Below are positions 55,273 to 64,000 of a DNA stretch of 64,000 bases, in pieces. The stretch lies in contig NZ_FNEE01000007.1 in the NCBI RefSeq assembly GCF_900099905.1, forward strand, positions 124,001 to 188,000, read 5' to 3'. Under the pieces are notes generated by a model, which did not search any database, was not told where the DNA came from, and saw only the letters and a list, made by a program, of their open reading frames with translations. The position numbers and the translations under genes are program-made. The first letter of the stretch is position 1. Each line of letters opens with the position of its first letter. This stretch comes from Mesorhizobium muleiense (lineage in GTDB: Bacteria > Pseudomonadota > Alphaproteobacteria > Rhizobiales > Rhizobiaceae).

Positions 55273-55760
55273 GCACGCTGTATCAAGCCGCAAAATCGCT
55301 GCTGCTGCAGGATTTCGTCAGCGCGTTCTTCCTGTCGATGCGCCAGTTCTTCGCGCCGAAGGAGACGATCAACTATCCGCACGAAAAGGGGCCGACCAGC
55401 CCGCGCTTTCGCGGCGAGCATGCGCTGCGCCGCTATCCGAACGGCGAGGAACGCTGCATCGCCTGCAAATTGTGCGAGGCGATCTGTCCGGCGCAGGCGA
55501 TCACCATCGAGGCCGGCCCGCGCCGCAACGACGGCACCCGCCGCACCGTGCGCTACGACATCGATATGGTGAAGTGCATCTATTGCGGCTTCTGCCAGGA
55601 AGCCTGCCCGGTCGACGCAATCGTCGAGGGACCGAATTTCGAGTTCGCGACCGAGACGCGCGAGGAACTTTATTACGACAAGGACAAGCTCTTGGCCAAT
55701 GGCGACCGCTGGGAGCGCGAACTGGCGCGCAACATCTCGCTGGACGCGCCGTACCGCTGA
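55269..55760 (+). CDS. nuoI: NADH-quinone oxidoreductase subunit I
   Basis: The 163-residue peripheral subunit with two [4Fe-4S] clusters. The motifs are [16 protein letters not shown] near residue 63 and [16 protein letters not shown] near residue 102. The N-terminal helix lies on the membrane ([11 protein letters not shown]). It overlaps the preceding small gene by 4 bases. Confidence 0.98.
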   Translation: MSTLYQAAKSLLLQDFVSAFFLSMRQFFAPKETINYPHEKGPTSPRFRGEHALRRYPNGEERCIACKLCEAICPAQAITIEAGPRRNDGTRRTVRYDIDMVKCIYCGFCQEACPVDAIVEGPNFEFATETREELYYDKDKLLANGDRWERELARNISLDAPYR

Positions 55761-55881
55761 CATTTGACGCATGGACGGGGCGAGAGGCCTCGTCTAAGGA
55801 ACACGAAACTTGCCGACCGGAGGCGGTGGCAAAGATCGAACAGGACGAACGTCCTGTTTGTACAGGAAACCGGGGGAACCC

Positions 55882-56502
55882 ATGCTGAACGGATTAGAGG
55901 CGGCCTTTTTCTACCTCTTCGCCTTTGTCGCGGTGGCGTCGGCGTTCATGGTCATTTCGGCGCGCAATCCCGTGCATTCGGTGCTGTTCCTGATCCTGAC
56001 CTTCTTCAATGCCGCCGGCCTGTTCATGCTGACCGGCGCCGAGTTCCTGGCGATGATCCTGCTCGTTGTCTATGTCGGCGCGGTCATGGTGCTGTTCCTG
56101 TTCGTCGTCATGATGCTCGACGTCGATTTCGCCGAAATGAAGGAAGGCGCCCTGCAATATGCGCCGATCGGCGCGCTGGTCGGGCTGATCCTGGCGGCTG
56201 AGCTGATCGTCGTGCTCGGCGGCTACACGTTCGCGCCGCAACTGGCGGCGACGGTCGCAAAACCCATTCCGGACCTTGCCGCGCGCTCGAACACGGCAGC
56301 GCTCGGCGACATCCTCTACACCGACTACCTCTACTATTTCCAGATTGCCGGCCTTGTGCTGCTGGTCGCCATGATCGGCGCCATCGTGCTGACGCTGCGC
56401 CACAAGCCGGGCATCAAACGGCAGTCGATCGCCGCACAGGTCGGCCGCACGCCGGCAACGGGGATGGAAATCCGCAAGGTCAAGACGGGCGAAGGAATCT
56501 GA
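55882..56502 (+). CDS. nuoJ: NADH-quinone oxidoreductase subunit J
   Basis: A membrane subunit with five helices (206 residues). Motifs are [41 protein letters not shown] with its pi-bulge glycine, and [10 protein letters not shown]. The ATG at 55882 follows GGGGGAA. The 121 bases between nuoI and nuoJ hold no other gene. Confidence 0.97.
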   Translation: MLNGLEAAFFYLFAFVAVASAFMVISARNPVHSVLFLILTFFNAAGLFMLTGAEFLAMILLVVYVGAVMVLFLFVVMMLDVDFAEMKEGALQYAPIGALVGLILAAELIVVLGGYTFAPQLAATVAKPIPDLAARSNTAALGDILYTDYLYYFQIAGLVLLVAMIGAIVLTLRHKPGIKRQSIAAQVGRTPATGMEIRKVKTGEGI

Positions 56503-56503
56503 G

Positions 56504-56812
56504 ATGGTCGTCGGCATCGCACATTATCTGACCGTATCGGCGATCCTGTTCACGCTCGGCGTGTTCGGCATTTTTCTCAACCGCAGGAACATCATCGTCA
56601 TCCTGATGTCGATCGAGCTGATCCTGCTCGCGGTCAACATCAATTTCGTCGCCTTCTCGGCAGCACTCGGCGATCTCGTCGGACAGGTGTTCGCGCTGTT
56701 CGTGCTGACGGTCGCAGCGGCTGAAGCGGCGATCGGCCTCGCCATTCTCGTCGTCTTCTTCCGCAACCGCGGCTCGATCGCGGTCGAAGACGTGAACATG
56801 ATGAAGGGTTGA
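56504..56812 (+). CDS. nuoK: NADH-quinone oxidoreductase subunit K
   Basis: A three-helix subunit of 102 residues. The proton-path glutamates lie in [19 protein letters not shown] and in [20 protein letters not shown]. The start lies one base beyond the nuoJ stop, and its end is within 12 bases of nuoL. Confidence 0.98.
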   Translation: MVVGIAHYLTVSAILFTLGVFGIFLNRRNIIVILMSIELILLAVNINFVAFSAALGDLVGQVFALFVLTVAAAEAAIGLAILVVFFRNRGSIAVEDVNMMKG

Positions 56813-56823
56813 CGGAAACCACC

Positions 56824-58797
56824 ATGTATCAGGCCATCGTCTTCCTTCCTCTGCTCGGCTTCCTGATCGTCGGCCTGTTCGGCACGTCGCTCGGCGCCAA
56901 GGCGTCCGAATACATCACCTCCGGCTTCCTGGTGATATCAGCCGTGCTGTCGTGGGTCGCCTTCTTCGCCGTCGGCTTCGGCGAGGGCGAGGTGTTCACT
57001 GTGCCGGTGCTGCGCTGGATCCAGTCGGGCGGGCTGGAGGCGGCATGGGCACTGCGCATCGACACGCTGACGGTGGTGATGCTGGTCGTCGTCAACACGG
57101 TGTCGGCGCTGGTCCACATCTACTCCATCGGCTACATGCATCACGACCCGAACCGGCCGCGCTTCTTCGCCTATCTGTCGCTGTTCACCTTCGCCATGCT
57201 GATGCTGGTGACGGCTGACAACCTCGTGCAGATGTTCTTCGGCTGGGAAGGCGTCGGCCTCGCCTCCTATCTGCTGATCGGCTTCTGGTACAAGAAACCG
57301 TCGGCCAATGCCGCCGCGATCAAGGCCTTCGTCGTCAACCGCGTCGGCGATTTCGGTTTCGCGCTCGGCATCTTCGGCGTGTTCGTGCTGTTCGGCTCGG
57401 TCAATCTCGGCACCATCTTCGCCAATGCGGCGACGTTCATTCCGGCCGAAGGCGCGCCGGAGGGCGCTGCCGTGCTGACCTTCCTCGGCTATGCGCTCGA
57501 CAAGCAGGCTGCGATGACCGTCGTCTGCCTCTTGCTGTTCATGGGCGCCATGGGCAAGTCGGCCCAGGTGCCGCTGCACACCTGGCTGCCCGACGCCATG
57601 GAAGGCCCGACGCCGGTCTCGGCGCTCATCCATGCCGCCACCATGGTGACGGCCGGCGTGTTCATGCTGGCGCGGCTGTCGCCGCTGTTCGAACTGTCGC
57701 ATTCGGCGCTGATCGTGGTCACCTTCATCGGCGCCTTCACCGCCTTCTTCGCGGCGACCGTCGGCCTCGTCCAGAACGACATCAAGCGCGTCATCGCCTA
57801 TTCGACCTGCTCGCAGCTCGGCTACATGTTCGTGGCGCTCGGCGTCGGCGCCTATGGCGCGGCGATCTTCCATCTGTTCACGCATGCCTTCTTCAAGGCG
57901 CTGCTGTTCCTCGGCTCGGGCTCGGTGATCCACGCCGTCTCCGATGAACAGGACATGCGCAGGATGGGCGGCCTCAGAACGCTCATTCCGAAGACCTACT
58001 GGATGATGGTGATCGGCACTCTGGCGCTGACCGGCGTCGGCATTCCGGTGACGGTCATCGGCACCGCCGGCTTCTTCTCCAAGGACGCGATCATCGAAAG
58101 CGCCTTTGCCGCGCACAATCCGGTCGCCGGCCTTGCCTTCGTGCTGCTGGTCGTCGCTGCCTGCTTCACCAGCTTCTATTCCTGGCGCTTGATCTTCATG
58201 ACCTTCCACGGCCAGCCGCGGGCGAGCCACGAGGTCATGCACCATGTCCATGAATCGCCGCCGGTCATGCTGGTGCCGCTGTACATCCTGGCGGCGGGCG
58301 CGCTGTTCGCCGGCGTGATCTTCCATGGCGCCTTCATCGGCGAGGGCTATGCCGAGTTCTGGAAGGCGTCGCTGTTCACGCTGCCGGAGAACCACATCCT
58401 GCACGACATCCACGAAGTGCCGTTTTGGGTGAAGCTGTCGCCGTTCGTCGCCATGCTGATCGGCTTTGCGATTGCCTGGCAATTCTACATCCGCGCGCCG
58501 GAGATGCCGAAAAACCTGGCGGCGCAGCATCGCGGGCTCTACGCCTTCCTGCTCAACAAGTGGTATTTCGACGAGCTCTTCGATTTCCTGTTCGTGCGGC
58601 CGGCAAAACGCCTCGGCCACTTCCTGTGGAAGACCGGCGACGGCACCGTGATCGACGGACTTGGTCCTGACGGGGTTTCGGCGCGCGTCGTCGACGTCAC
58701 CAACCGGGTCGTCAAACTGCAGACCGGCTACCTCTATCACTATGCCTTCGCCATGCTGATCGGCGTTGCCGCATTCGTCACCTGGATGATGCTCTGA
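56824..58797 (+). CDS. nuoL: NADH-quinone oxidoreductase subunit L
   Basis: The largest antiporter-like proton-pumping subunit, of 657 residues and about 16 helices including the C-terminal lateral helix. Motifs are [20 protein letters not shown] (pumping Glu), [20 protein letters not shown] (Lys), [18 protein letters not shown], and the ending [17 protein letters not shown]. The ATG at 56824 is preferred. A TTG at 56809 overlaps nuoK. Confidence 0.98.
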   Translation: MYQAIVFLPLLGFLIVGLFGTSLGAKASEYITSGFLVISAVLSWVAFFAVGFGEGEVFTVPVLRWIQSGGLEAAWALRIDTLTVVMLVVVNTVSALVHIYSIGYMHHDPNRPRFFAYLSLFTFAMLMLVTADNLVQMFFGWEGVGLASYLLIGFWYKKPSANAAAIKAFVVNRVGDFGFALGIFGVFVLFGSVNLGTIFANAATFIPAEGAPEGAAVLTFLGYALDKQAAMTVVCLLLFMGAMGKSAQVPLHTWLPDAMEGPTPVSALIHAATMVTAGVFMLARLSPLFELSHSALIVVTFIGAFTAFFAATVGLVQNDIKRVIAYSTCSQLGYMFVALGVGAYGAAIFHLFTHAFFKALLFLGSGSVIHAVSDEQDMRRMGGLRTLIPKTYWMMVIGTLALTGVGIPVTVIGTAGFFSKDAIIESAFAAHNPVAGLAFVLLVVAACFTSFYSWRLIFMTFHGQPRASHEVMHHVHESPPVMLVPLYILAAGALFAGVIFHGAFIGEGYAEFWKASLFTLPENHILHDIHEVPFWVKLSPFVAMLIGFAIAWQFYIRAPEMPKNLAAQHRGLYAFLLNKWYFDELFDFLFVRPAKRLGHFLWKTGDGTVIDGLGPDGVSARVVDVTNRVVKLQTGYLYHYAFAMLIGVAAFVTWMML

Positions 58798-60302
58798 TGA
58801 CCGCCTGGCCGATCCTCTCGCTGGTCACCTTCCTGCCGCTGGTTGGTGTGCTGTTCATTCTGCTGATCAACGACGACAGCGAGAATGCCCGCCGCAACAT
58901 CCGCGCCATAGCGTTGTGGACGACTGGTATCACCTTCATCATCTCGCTGTTCATCTGGACCGGCTTCGACAATGCGGAGCCCGGCTTCCAGTTCGTCGAG
59001 AAGTTTGCCTGGCTGGATTCCGGCATCTCCTACCATATGGGCGTCGACGGCATCTCCATGCTGTTCGTCATCCTGACCACCTTCCTGATGCCGCTCTGCA
59101 TCCTGGCTTCGTGGGAATCGATCGAGAAGCGCGTCAAGGCCTACATGATCGCCTTCCTGCTGCTGGAGACGCTGATGATCGGCGTGTTCTGCGCGCTCGA
59201 CATCGTCTTGTTCTACGTCTTCTTCGAAGCCGGCCTGATCCCGATGTTCATCATCATCGGCGTGTGGGGCGGCAAGCGGCGCGTCTACGCCTCGTTCAAG
59301 TTCTTTCTCTACACGCTGGCCGGCTCGGTGCTGATGCTGCTCGCCATCATGGCGATGTTCTTCCAGTCCGGCACCACCGACATCCCGACGCTGCTGACGC
59401 ACGACTTCCCGGCCTCCATGCAGACCTGGCTATGGCTCGCCTTCTTCGCCTCCTTCGCCGTGAAGATGCCGATGTGGCCGGTGCACACCTGGCTGCCGGA
59501 CGCGCATGTCGAGGCGCCGACGGCCGGTTCGGTGATCCTGGCCGCCATCCTGCTGAAGATGGGCGGATATGGCTTCCTGCGCTTCTCCCTGCCGATGTTT
59601 CCGATCGCCTCGGAGATGTTTGCGCCGCTGGTCTTCGCGCTGTCCGTCGTCGCCATCATCTACACCTCGCTGGTGGCGCTGATGCAGGAGGACATGAAGA
59701 AGCTGATCGCCTATTCGTCGGTCGCCCATATGGGCTTCGTCACCATGGGCATCTTCGCGATGAACCAGGAAGGCGTCCAGGGGGCGATCTTCCAGATGCT
59801 GTCGCACGGCCTGGTCTCCGGCGCGCTGTTCCTGTGCGTCGGCGTCATCTACGACCGCATGCACACGCGCGACATCGACGCCTATGGCGGGCTGGTCAAC
59901 AACATGCCGAAATACGCCACCGTGTTCATGATCTTCACCATGGCCAATGTCGGCCTGCCCGGCACCAGCGGCTTCGTCGGCGAGTTCCTGACCATGCTCG
60001 GCGTGTTCCGGGTCAACACCTGGGTGGCGTTCTTCGCCGCCACCGGCGTCATCCTGTCGGCGGCCTATGCGCTGTGGCTGTATCGCCGGGTGATCTTCGG
60101 CGCGCTGACCAAGGACAGCCTGAAAGGCCTGCTCGACCTGTCGACGCGCGAGAAGGTGATCATCTACCCGCTGGCCGTGCTGGTCATCTTCTTCGGCGTC
60201 TACCCGGCGCCGGTCTTCGACGCGACCGCCGCATCGGTCAAGGCGCTCGTCACCAATGTCACCGCATCCATCGACACCGCGCAGACCGCGGCGGCGAACT
60301 GA
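58797..60302 (+). CDS. nuoM: NADH-quinone oxidoreductase subunit M
   Basis: An antiporter-like subunit of 501 residues. Motifs are [20 protein letters not shown] (pumping Glu), [40 protein letters not shown] and [15 protein letters not shown]. The start shares a base with the nuoL stop (TGATG). Confidence 0.98.
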   Translation: MTAWPILSLVTFLPLVGVLFILLINDDSENARRNIRAIALWTTGITFIISLFIWTGFDNAEPGFQFVEKFAWLDSGISYHMGVDGISMLFVILTTFLMPLCILASWESIEKRVKAYMIAFLLLETLMIGVFCALDIVLFYVFFEAGLIPMFIIIGVWGGKRRVYASFKFFLYTLAGSVLMLLAIMAMFFQSGTTDIPTLLTHDFPASMQTWLWLAFFASFAVKMPMWPVHTWLPDAHVEAPTAGSVILAAILLKMGGYGFLRFSLPMFPIASEMFAPLVFALSVVAIIYTSLVALMQEDMKKLIAYSSVAHMGFVTMGIFAMNQEGVQGAIFQMLSHGLVSGALFLCVGVIYDRMHTRDIDAYGGLVNNMPKYATVFMIFTMANVGLPGTSGFVGEFLTMLGVFRVNTWVAFFAATGVILSAAYALWLYRRVIFGALTKDSLKGLLDLSTREKVIIYPLAVLVIFFGVYPAPVFDATAASVKALVTNVTASIDTAQTAAAN

Positions 60303-60321
60303 CCCGAGAGGTTTGCGAACC

Positions 60322-61758
60322 ATGACGCCGGACCTTCTCTCCAGCCTGTCGCTATCGACGCCAGAGCTGATCCTCGCCGTCGGCGCCCTGGCGCTGCTGA
60401 TGCTCGGCGCCTATTCGCGCGCCAACACCACCACCACGGTCAGCGGCCTTGCCGTCGCCGTCCTGGTGGTTGCCGGCCTCTGGACGATCCTTTCCACCGG
60501 GCAGGGCAATGCTTACGGCGAAGCCTTCGTCCAGGATCCCTTCGCCCGCTTCATGAAGGTGCTGGCGCTGATCGGGTCGGCGGTGACGCTGGTCATGTCG
60601 ATGCGCTTCGCCAAGGCGGAGCATTTCGACAAGTTCGAGTATCCGGTGCTGATCCTGCTGTGCACGCTCGGCATGATGCTGATGATCTCGGCCAACGGCA
60701 TGATCGGGCTTTATCTCGGCCTCGAACTGCAGTCGCTGGCGATCTACGTGCTGGCGGCGATCAACCGGGACAATCTGCGCTCGACCGAGGCGGGGTTGAA
60801 ATATTTTGTTCTCGGCGCGCTGTCGTCGGGCATGCTGCTCTACGGCATCAGCCTCGTCTACGGCTACACCGGCAACACCGGCTTCCAGGAGATCGCCGCA
60901 GCACTTGGCGGCGGCGAGCGGCAGCTTGGCCTGGTCTTCGGCCTGGTCTTCGTGCTGGCCGGCCTTGCCTTCAAGATATCGGCGGTGCCGTTCCACATGT
61001 GGACGCCCGACGTCTATGAAGGCGCGCCTACGCCGGTGACGGCCTTCCTCGCTGCGGCGCCGAAGATGGCGGCGATGGCGCTGATCGTGCGCGTCACCAT
61101 GGACGCCTTCCAACCGATCGCCGCCGACTGGCAGCAGATCATCGTCTTCATCTCGATCGCCTCGATGCTGCTCGGCGCCTTTGCGGCTATCGGCCAGACC
61201 AACATCAAGCGGCTGATGGCCTATTCCTCGATCGGCCATATGGGCTACGCCCTGGTCGGCCTCGCCGCCAACAGCCAGGCCGGCGTGCGCGGCGTCGCCA
61301 TCTACATGCTGATCTATCTGGTGATGACGCTCGGCACCTTCGCCTTCATCCTCGCCATGCGGCGCAAGGAAGGCAATGTCGAACAGATCAGCGATCTCGC
61401 CGGGCTGTCGTCGACCAATCCGATCATGGCGACGATCCTGACCATCCTGATGTTCTCGCTGGCCGGCATTCCGCCGCTCGCCGGCTTCTGGGGGAAGTGG
61501 TACGTGTTCCTTGCCGCCATTAACGCCAACCTCTACGCGCTGGCGATCATCGGCGTGCTGGCCTCGGTGGTGGGCGCCTATTATTATCTGCGGATCATCA
61601 AGATCATGTGGTTCGACGAACCGGTCGGCGGCTTCGTGCCGATGGCGACCGAGCTTCGCATCGTGCTTGGCGTCTGCGGCGCCTTCGTGCTGTTCTACGT
61701 GCTGATCGGCGGGCCGATCGGCACCTATGCCGAAGCCGCCGCCAAGACATTCTTCTGA
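60322..61758 (+). CDS. nuoN: NADH-quinone oxidoreductase subunit N
   Basis: An antiporter-like subunit of 478 residues. Motifs are [60 protein letters not shown] and [17 protein letters not shown]. It is the last gene of the operon. birA follows after 4 bases and may be read from the same transcript. Confidence 0.98.
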   Translation: MTPDLLSSLSLSTPELILAVGALALLMLGAYSRANTTTTVSGLAVAVLVVAGLWTILSTGQGNAYGEAFVQDPFARFMKVLALIGSAVTLVMSMRFAKAEHFDKFEYPVLILLCTLGMMLMISANGMIGLYLGLELQSLAIYVLAAINRDNLRSTEAGLKYFVLGALSSGMLLYGISLVYGYTGNTGFQEIAAALGGGERQLGLVFGLVFVLAGLAFKISAVPFHMWTPDVYEGAPTPVTAFLAAAPKMAAMALIVRVTMDAFQPIAADWQQIIVFISIASMLLGAFAAIGQTNIKRLMAYSSIGHMGYALVGLAANSQAGVRGVAIYMLIYLVMTLGTFAFILAMRRKEGNVEQISDLAGLSSTNPIMATILTILMFSLAGIPPLAGFWGKWYVFLAAINANLYALAIIGVLASVVGAYYYLRIIKIMWFDEPVGGFVPMATELRIVLGVCGAFVLFYVLIGGPIGTYAEAAAKTFF

Positions 61759-61762
61759 CGGG

Positions 61763-62584
61763 ATGGCATTTCGGCTGGCTCCAACAGCGGCCTCGGAAGG
61801 GTTCCGGCTCGAGGCACATGACACCGTCGGTTCGACCAATGCGCTGGCGCTCGACCGTGCGCGGGCGGGAGATCCGGGCAAGCTCTGGGTCGTTTCGAAA
61901 AAACAGGAAAGCGGGCGTGGCCGGCGCGGCCGGGTCTGGGCGACGCCCGAGGGCAATCTGGCGGCGACGCTGCTGGTGGTCACCAATGCCGAGCTTCGCC
62001 TGGCCGCGACGCTCGGCTTCGTCGCCGGGCTGGCGCTGGCCGATGCGCTCGACGCCGTCGTGCCGAAGGGCAGGATCGCAATCGGCCTCGACGGCGGCAG
62101 CGATGGAAAAAACCGTTTCGAGCTGAAATGGCCGAACGATGTGCTTGCCTCCGGCGCCAAGCTTGCCGGCATCCTGCTGGAATCGGCGATACTCGAAGGC
62201 GATCGCTTTGCGGTGGCGGTCGGCATCGGTGTCAATGTTGTGGCATACCCCAAGGATTTGCCTTATCCCGCGACATCGCTTAGCGCGCTGGGCGCTGCTT
62301 GCGATGCCGAGACATTGTTTCTGGCGCTGTCGGATGCCTGGAGCGAGAATGCGCGGCTGTGGAACGATGGGCGCGGGCTGGCCGCCGTCAGGCGGCGCTG
62401 GCTGGCGCGTGCGGCAGGGCTTGGCGGGCAGGTTGCTGTCAGAATTGACGGTAATGTGGTGCGCGGCACGTTCGAAACCATTGACGAGGACTGCCGTTTC
62501 GTGATCCGCGACGATGAGGGTTCGGTTCTGACGATCGCCGCCGGCGACGTGCATTTCGGTGCGGTCGCGTCGGCCCAGGTTTGA
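61763..62584 (+). CDS. birA: biotin--[acetyl-CoA-carboxylase] ligase, no DNA-binding domain
   Basis: This enzyme activates biotin with ATP and attaches it to the carrier protein. The 273 residues lack the N-terminal helix-turn-helix of E. coli BirA, so it is a pure ligase (class I). Motifs are VGSTNALALDRARAG, KKQESGRGRRGRVWATPEGN with the ATP/biotin loop GRGRRGR, KWPNDVLASGAKLAGILLE near residue 128, and GIGVNVV. A linkage of birA to the nuo operon is common in alphaproteobacteria, as far as I know. Confidence 0.94.
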   Translation: MAFRLAPTAASEGFRLEAHDTVGSTNALALDRARAGDPGKLWVVSKKQESGRGRRGRVWATPEGNLAATLLVVTNAELRLAATLGFVAGLALADALDAVVPKGRIAIGLDGGSDGKNRFELKWPNDVLASGAKLAGILLESAILEGDRFAVAVGIGVNVVAYPKDLPYPATSLSALGAACDAETLFLALSDAWSENARLWNDGRGLAAVRRRWLARAAGLGGQVAVRIDGNVVRGTFETIDEDCRFVIRDDEGSVLTIAAGDVHFGAVASAQV

Positions 62585-62690
62585 CAGGCCCCCCAGGTTT
62601 GGCAGGCCAAGGTTTTGATAGGCCAAGTTTTTTACGGGCTCAGGTTTGACTGGCCCCAGAGTTTGACGGGCTTGGGTTGACCGGCCAGGA
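62576..62690 (+). repeat. degenerate tandem repeat between birA and the RNase J gene
   Basis: About six imperfect units of 15-20 bp with the core (C)AGGTTTGACAGGCC appear, for example CAGGTTTGACAGGCC, CAGGTTTGGCAGGCC, GGTTTTGATAGGCC and CAGGTTTGACTGGCC. The array starts inside the birA stop and reaches the ribosome site of the next gene. It probably grew by slippage. No other feature is seen in this gap. Confidence 0.75.
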
Positions 62691-62701
62691 AAGGAATGAT
62701 C

Positions 62702-64000
62702 ATGGCGACAGCGGAAAACGCCGAACTCGTCTTCGTGCCGCTTGGCGGCGTCGGCGAGATCGGCATGAACTTCGCCCTCTATGGCTACGGGCCGGCCAAT
62801 GCGCGCGACTGGATCGTCGTCGATGTCGGCGTGACCTTTCCCGATGCCAGCCTGCCTGGCGTCGACCTGGTGCTGCCTGACACGCGCTTCATCGAGGAGA
62901 ACATCGCCAATCTGCGTGGCATCGTCATCACGCACGCGCATGAGGACCACTACGGCGCGCTGCTCGACACATGGCCGAAGCTCAAGGCGCCGGTCTGGAT
63001 GACGCCGTTCGGCGCTGGATTGCTGGAAGCCAAGCGGCAGGGCGAGCAGGGCGCACCAAAGATCCCGGTGACGATCTACCGCGCCGGTGAAAAGTTCAGC
63101 GTCGGCCCGTTCGAGATCGAGGCCATCCCGGTCGCGCATTCGATCCCCGAGCCGATGTCGCTGGCGATCACCTCGCCGGCCGGCACCGTCATCCACACCG
63201 GTGATTGGAAGATCGATCCGGCGCCGACGATCGGTCCGCTGACCGACGAGGCGCGCTTTCGCGCCTATGGCGACAAGGGCGTGCTGGCGTTGATCTGCGA
63301 TTCCACCAATGCGCTGCGGGAAGGGGTGTCGCCGTCGGAAGTCGCGGTTGGCGAGGGCCTCAAGGGCGTCATCCAGAGCGCCAAGGGCCGCGTTGCGGTC
63401 ACCACCTTTTCCTCCAATGTCGGACGCATCGTCTCCATTGCCAAGGCGGCACGCGATGCCGGCCGGCAGTGCCTGGTGCTCGGCCGCTCGCTGAAGCGGG
63501 TCATCGATGTTGCCGGCGAACTCGGCTACATGGATGGGCTGCCCGAATTCATCGCCGAGGAGGACTTTGGCTTCATCCCGCGCGAAAACCTCGTCATCAT
63601 CTGCACCGGCAGCCAGGGCGAGCCGCTTGCGGCGCTGGCGAAACTGTCGCGCGAGGAGATGAAATCGGTGTCGCTGACGGCAGGCGATACGGTGGTGTTT
63701 TCCTCACGTACCATTCCCGGCAACGAGAAGGGTATCCTCGAGATCAAGAACCGGCTGATCGACCTCGGCATCAAGATCATCGAGGACGGCGATGCGCTGG
63801 TGCATGTCTCGGGCCATCCGCGCCGCAGCGAGCTGCGCAAGATGTATGAATGGGTGCGGCCGCAGATCGGTGTTCCCGTGCATGGCGAGGCGGCGCATCT
63901 GGTGGCGCAGGGATCGCTGATGTCGGTGTCCGGCATCGGCCAGGTGGCGCAGGTGCGCAACGGTGACATGCTGCGGCTCTATCCCGGTGCTGCGACGATC
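62702..64000 (+). CDS. rnj: ribonuclease J, N-terminal part (3' end outside window)
   Basis: A metallo-beta-lactamase/beta-CASP ribonuclease with exo- and endonuclease activity, which acts in rRNA and mRNA maturation. 433 residues are visible of about 555. Motifs are VPLGGVGEIGMNFALYGYG at the start, the zinc site THAHEDHYGA near residue 78, HTGDWKIDPAPT, CDSTNALREGVSPSE, the beta-CASP segment TTFSSNVGRI and later STG-like ICTGSQGEP, and VSGHPRRSELRKM near the window end. The ATG at 62702 is chosen because AAGGA lies 7 bases upstream. An ATG at 62696 is too close to it. Confidence 0.95.
   Translation, partial: MATAENAELVFVPLGGVGEIGMNFALYGYGPANARDWIVVDVGVTFPDASLPGVDLVLPDTRFIEENIANLRGIVITHAHEDHYGALLDTWPKLKAPVWMTPFGAGLLEAKRQGEQGAPKIPVTIYRAGEKFSVGPFEIEAIPVAHSIPEPMSLAITSPAGTVIHTGDWKIDPAPTIGPLTDEARFRAYGDKGVLALICDSTNALREGVSPSEVAVGEGLKGVIQSAKGRVAVTTFSSNVGRIVSIAKAARDAGRQCLVLGRSLKRVIDVAGELGYMDGLPEFIAEEDFGFIPRENLVIICTGSQGEPLAALAKLSREEMKSVSLTAGDTVVFSSRTIPGNEKGILEIKNRLIDLGIKIIEDGDALVHVSGHPRRSELRKMYEWVRPQIGVPVHGEAAHLVAQGSLMSVSGIGQVAQVRNGDMLRLYPGAATI

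Noticed and set aside
56938..58740. 600-residue reverse-strand open frame opposite nuoL
   Set aside because: It is rich in His, Asp, Glu and Arg without recognisable domains and lies fully opposite a clear nuoL. Such frames arise from GC-rich codon bias.
60352..62253. 633-residue reverse-strand open frame opposite nuoN and birA
   Set aside because: Same reason: low-complexity charged translation opposite two well-supported genes.

Overview
The window looks like chromosomal DNA of a GC-rich alphaproteobacterium of the order Rhizobiales, most like Mesorhizobium or a close relative. This is inferred from a BA14K-type cell-envelope protein, an aerobic cobalamin operon of the cobGHIJKLM type, a 14-subunit nuo operon whose nuoE has a long C-terminal extension, and families of rhizobial palindromic repeats. 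No database search was possible, so the genus is an inference.

Layout. Bases 1-2315 hold the 3' end of an RND efflux permease. A cobalt-type nitrile hydratase cluster follows (alpha, beta, accessory; 2381-4030), then a RecD-like helicase, a SpoIIAA-like protein, pdxJ and kup. Bases 8.7-14.1 kb hold three regulator/target pairs: HxlR with an NmrA-type oxidoreductase, MarR with a glutathione S-transferase, and TetR with a DUF1772 membrane protein. Each pair has inverted repeats in the shared intergenic region. ilvC, a PilZ protein, a BA14K protein, an endonuclease/exonuclease-fold protein, a NUDIX protein, a split MacAB-type exporter and a PhzF protein fill 14.2-23.1 kb.

A tRNA-Lys(CTT) gene at 23227 marks the edge of a 3-kb genomic island. 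Its last 47 bp are repeated at 26248-26294 with one mismatch. The island carries no integrase. It has a three-helix membrane protein, a two-part protein ending in a nucleoside-deoxyribosyltransferase/TIR-like domain (a candidate defence effector), and a packed string of tiny reverse-strand ORFs, one frameshifted.

Bases 27.0-43.3 kb are a cobalamin operon read right to left from a cobalamin riboswitch: DUF1636 gene, cobW, cobN, cobG, cobH, cobI, cobJ, cobL, cobE, cobM, cobA, cobB, cobS, cobT. Most are joined by 4-bp ATGA or GTGA overlaps. cobK lies on the opposite strand inside the cluster. The coding sequences of cobN (twice), cobG and cobE contain palindromic repeat elements of 125-171 bp that are read through in frame and add about 42-57 residues each.

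Bases 44.9-61.8 kb are the complete NADH dehydrogenase I operon nuoA-N, with four extra small genes: a secreted Cys-rich protein after nuoD, a helix-hairpin-helix protein and a pentapeptide-like protein between nuoF and nuoG, and a two-helix membrane protein between nuoH and nuoI. The secreted-protein gene is bounded by two differently coded copies of the nuoD C-terminal FGEVDR-stop. birA and the start of an RNase J gene close the window.
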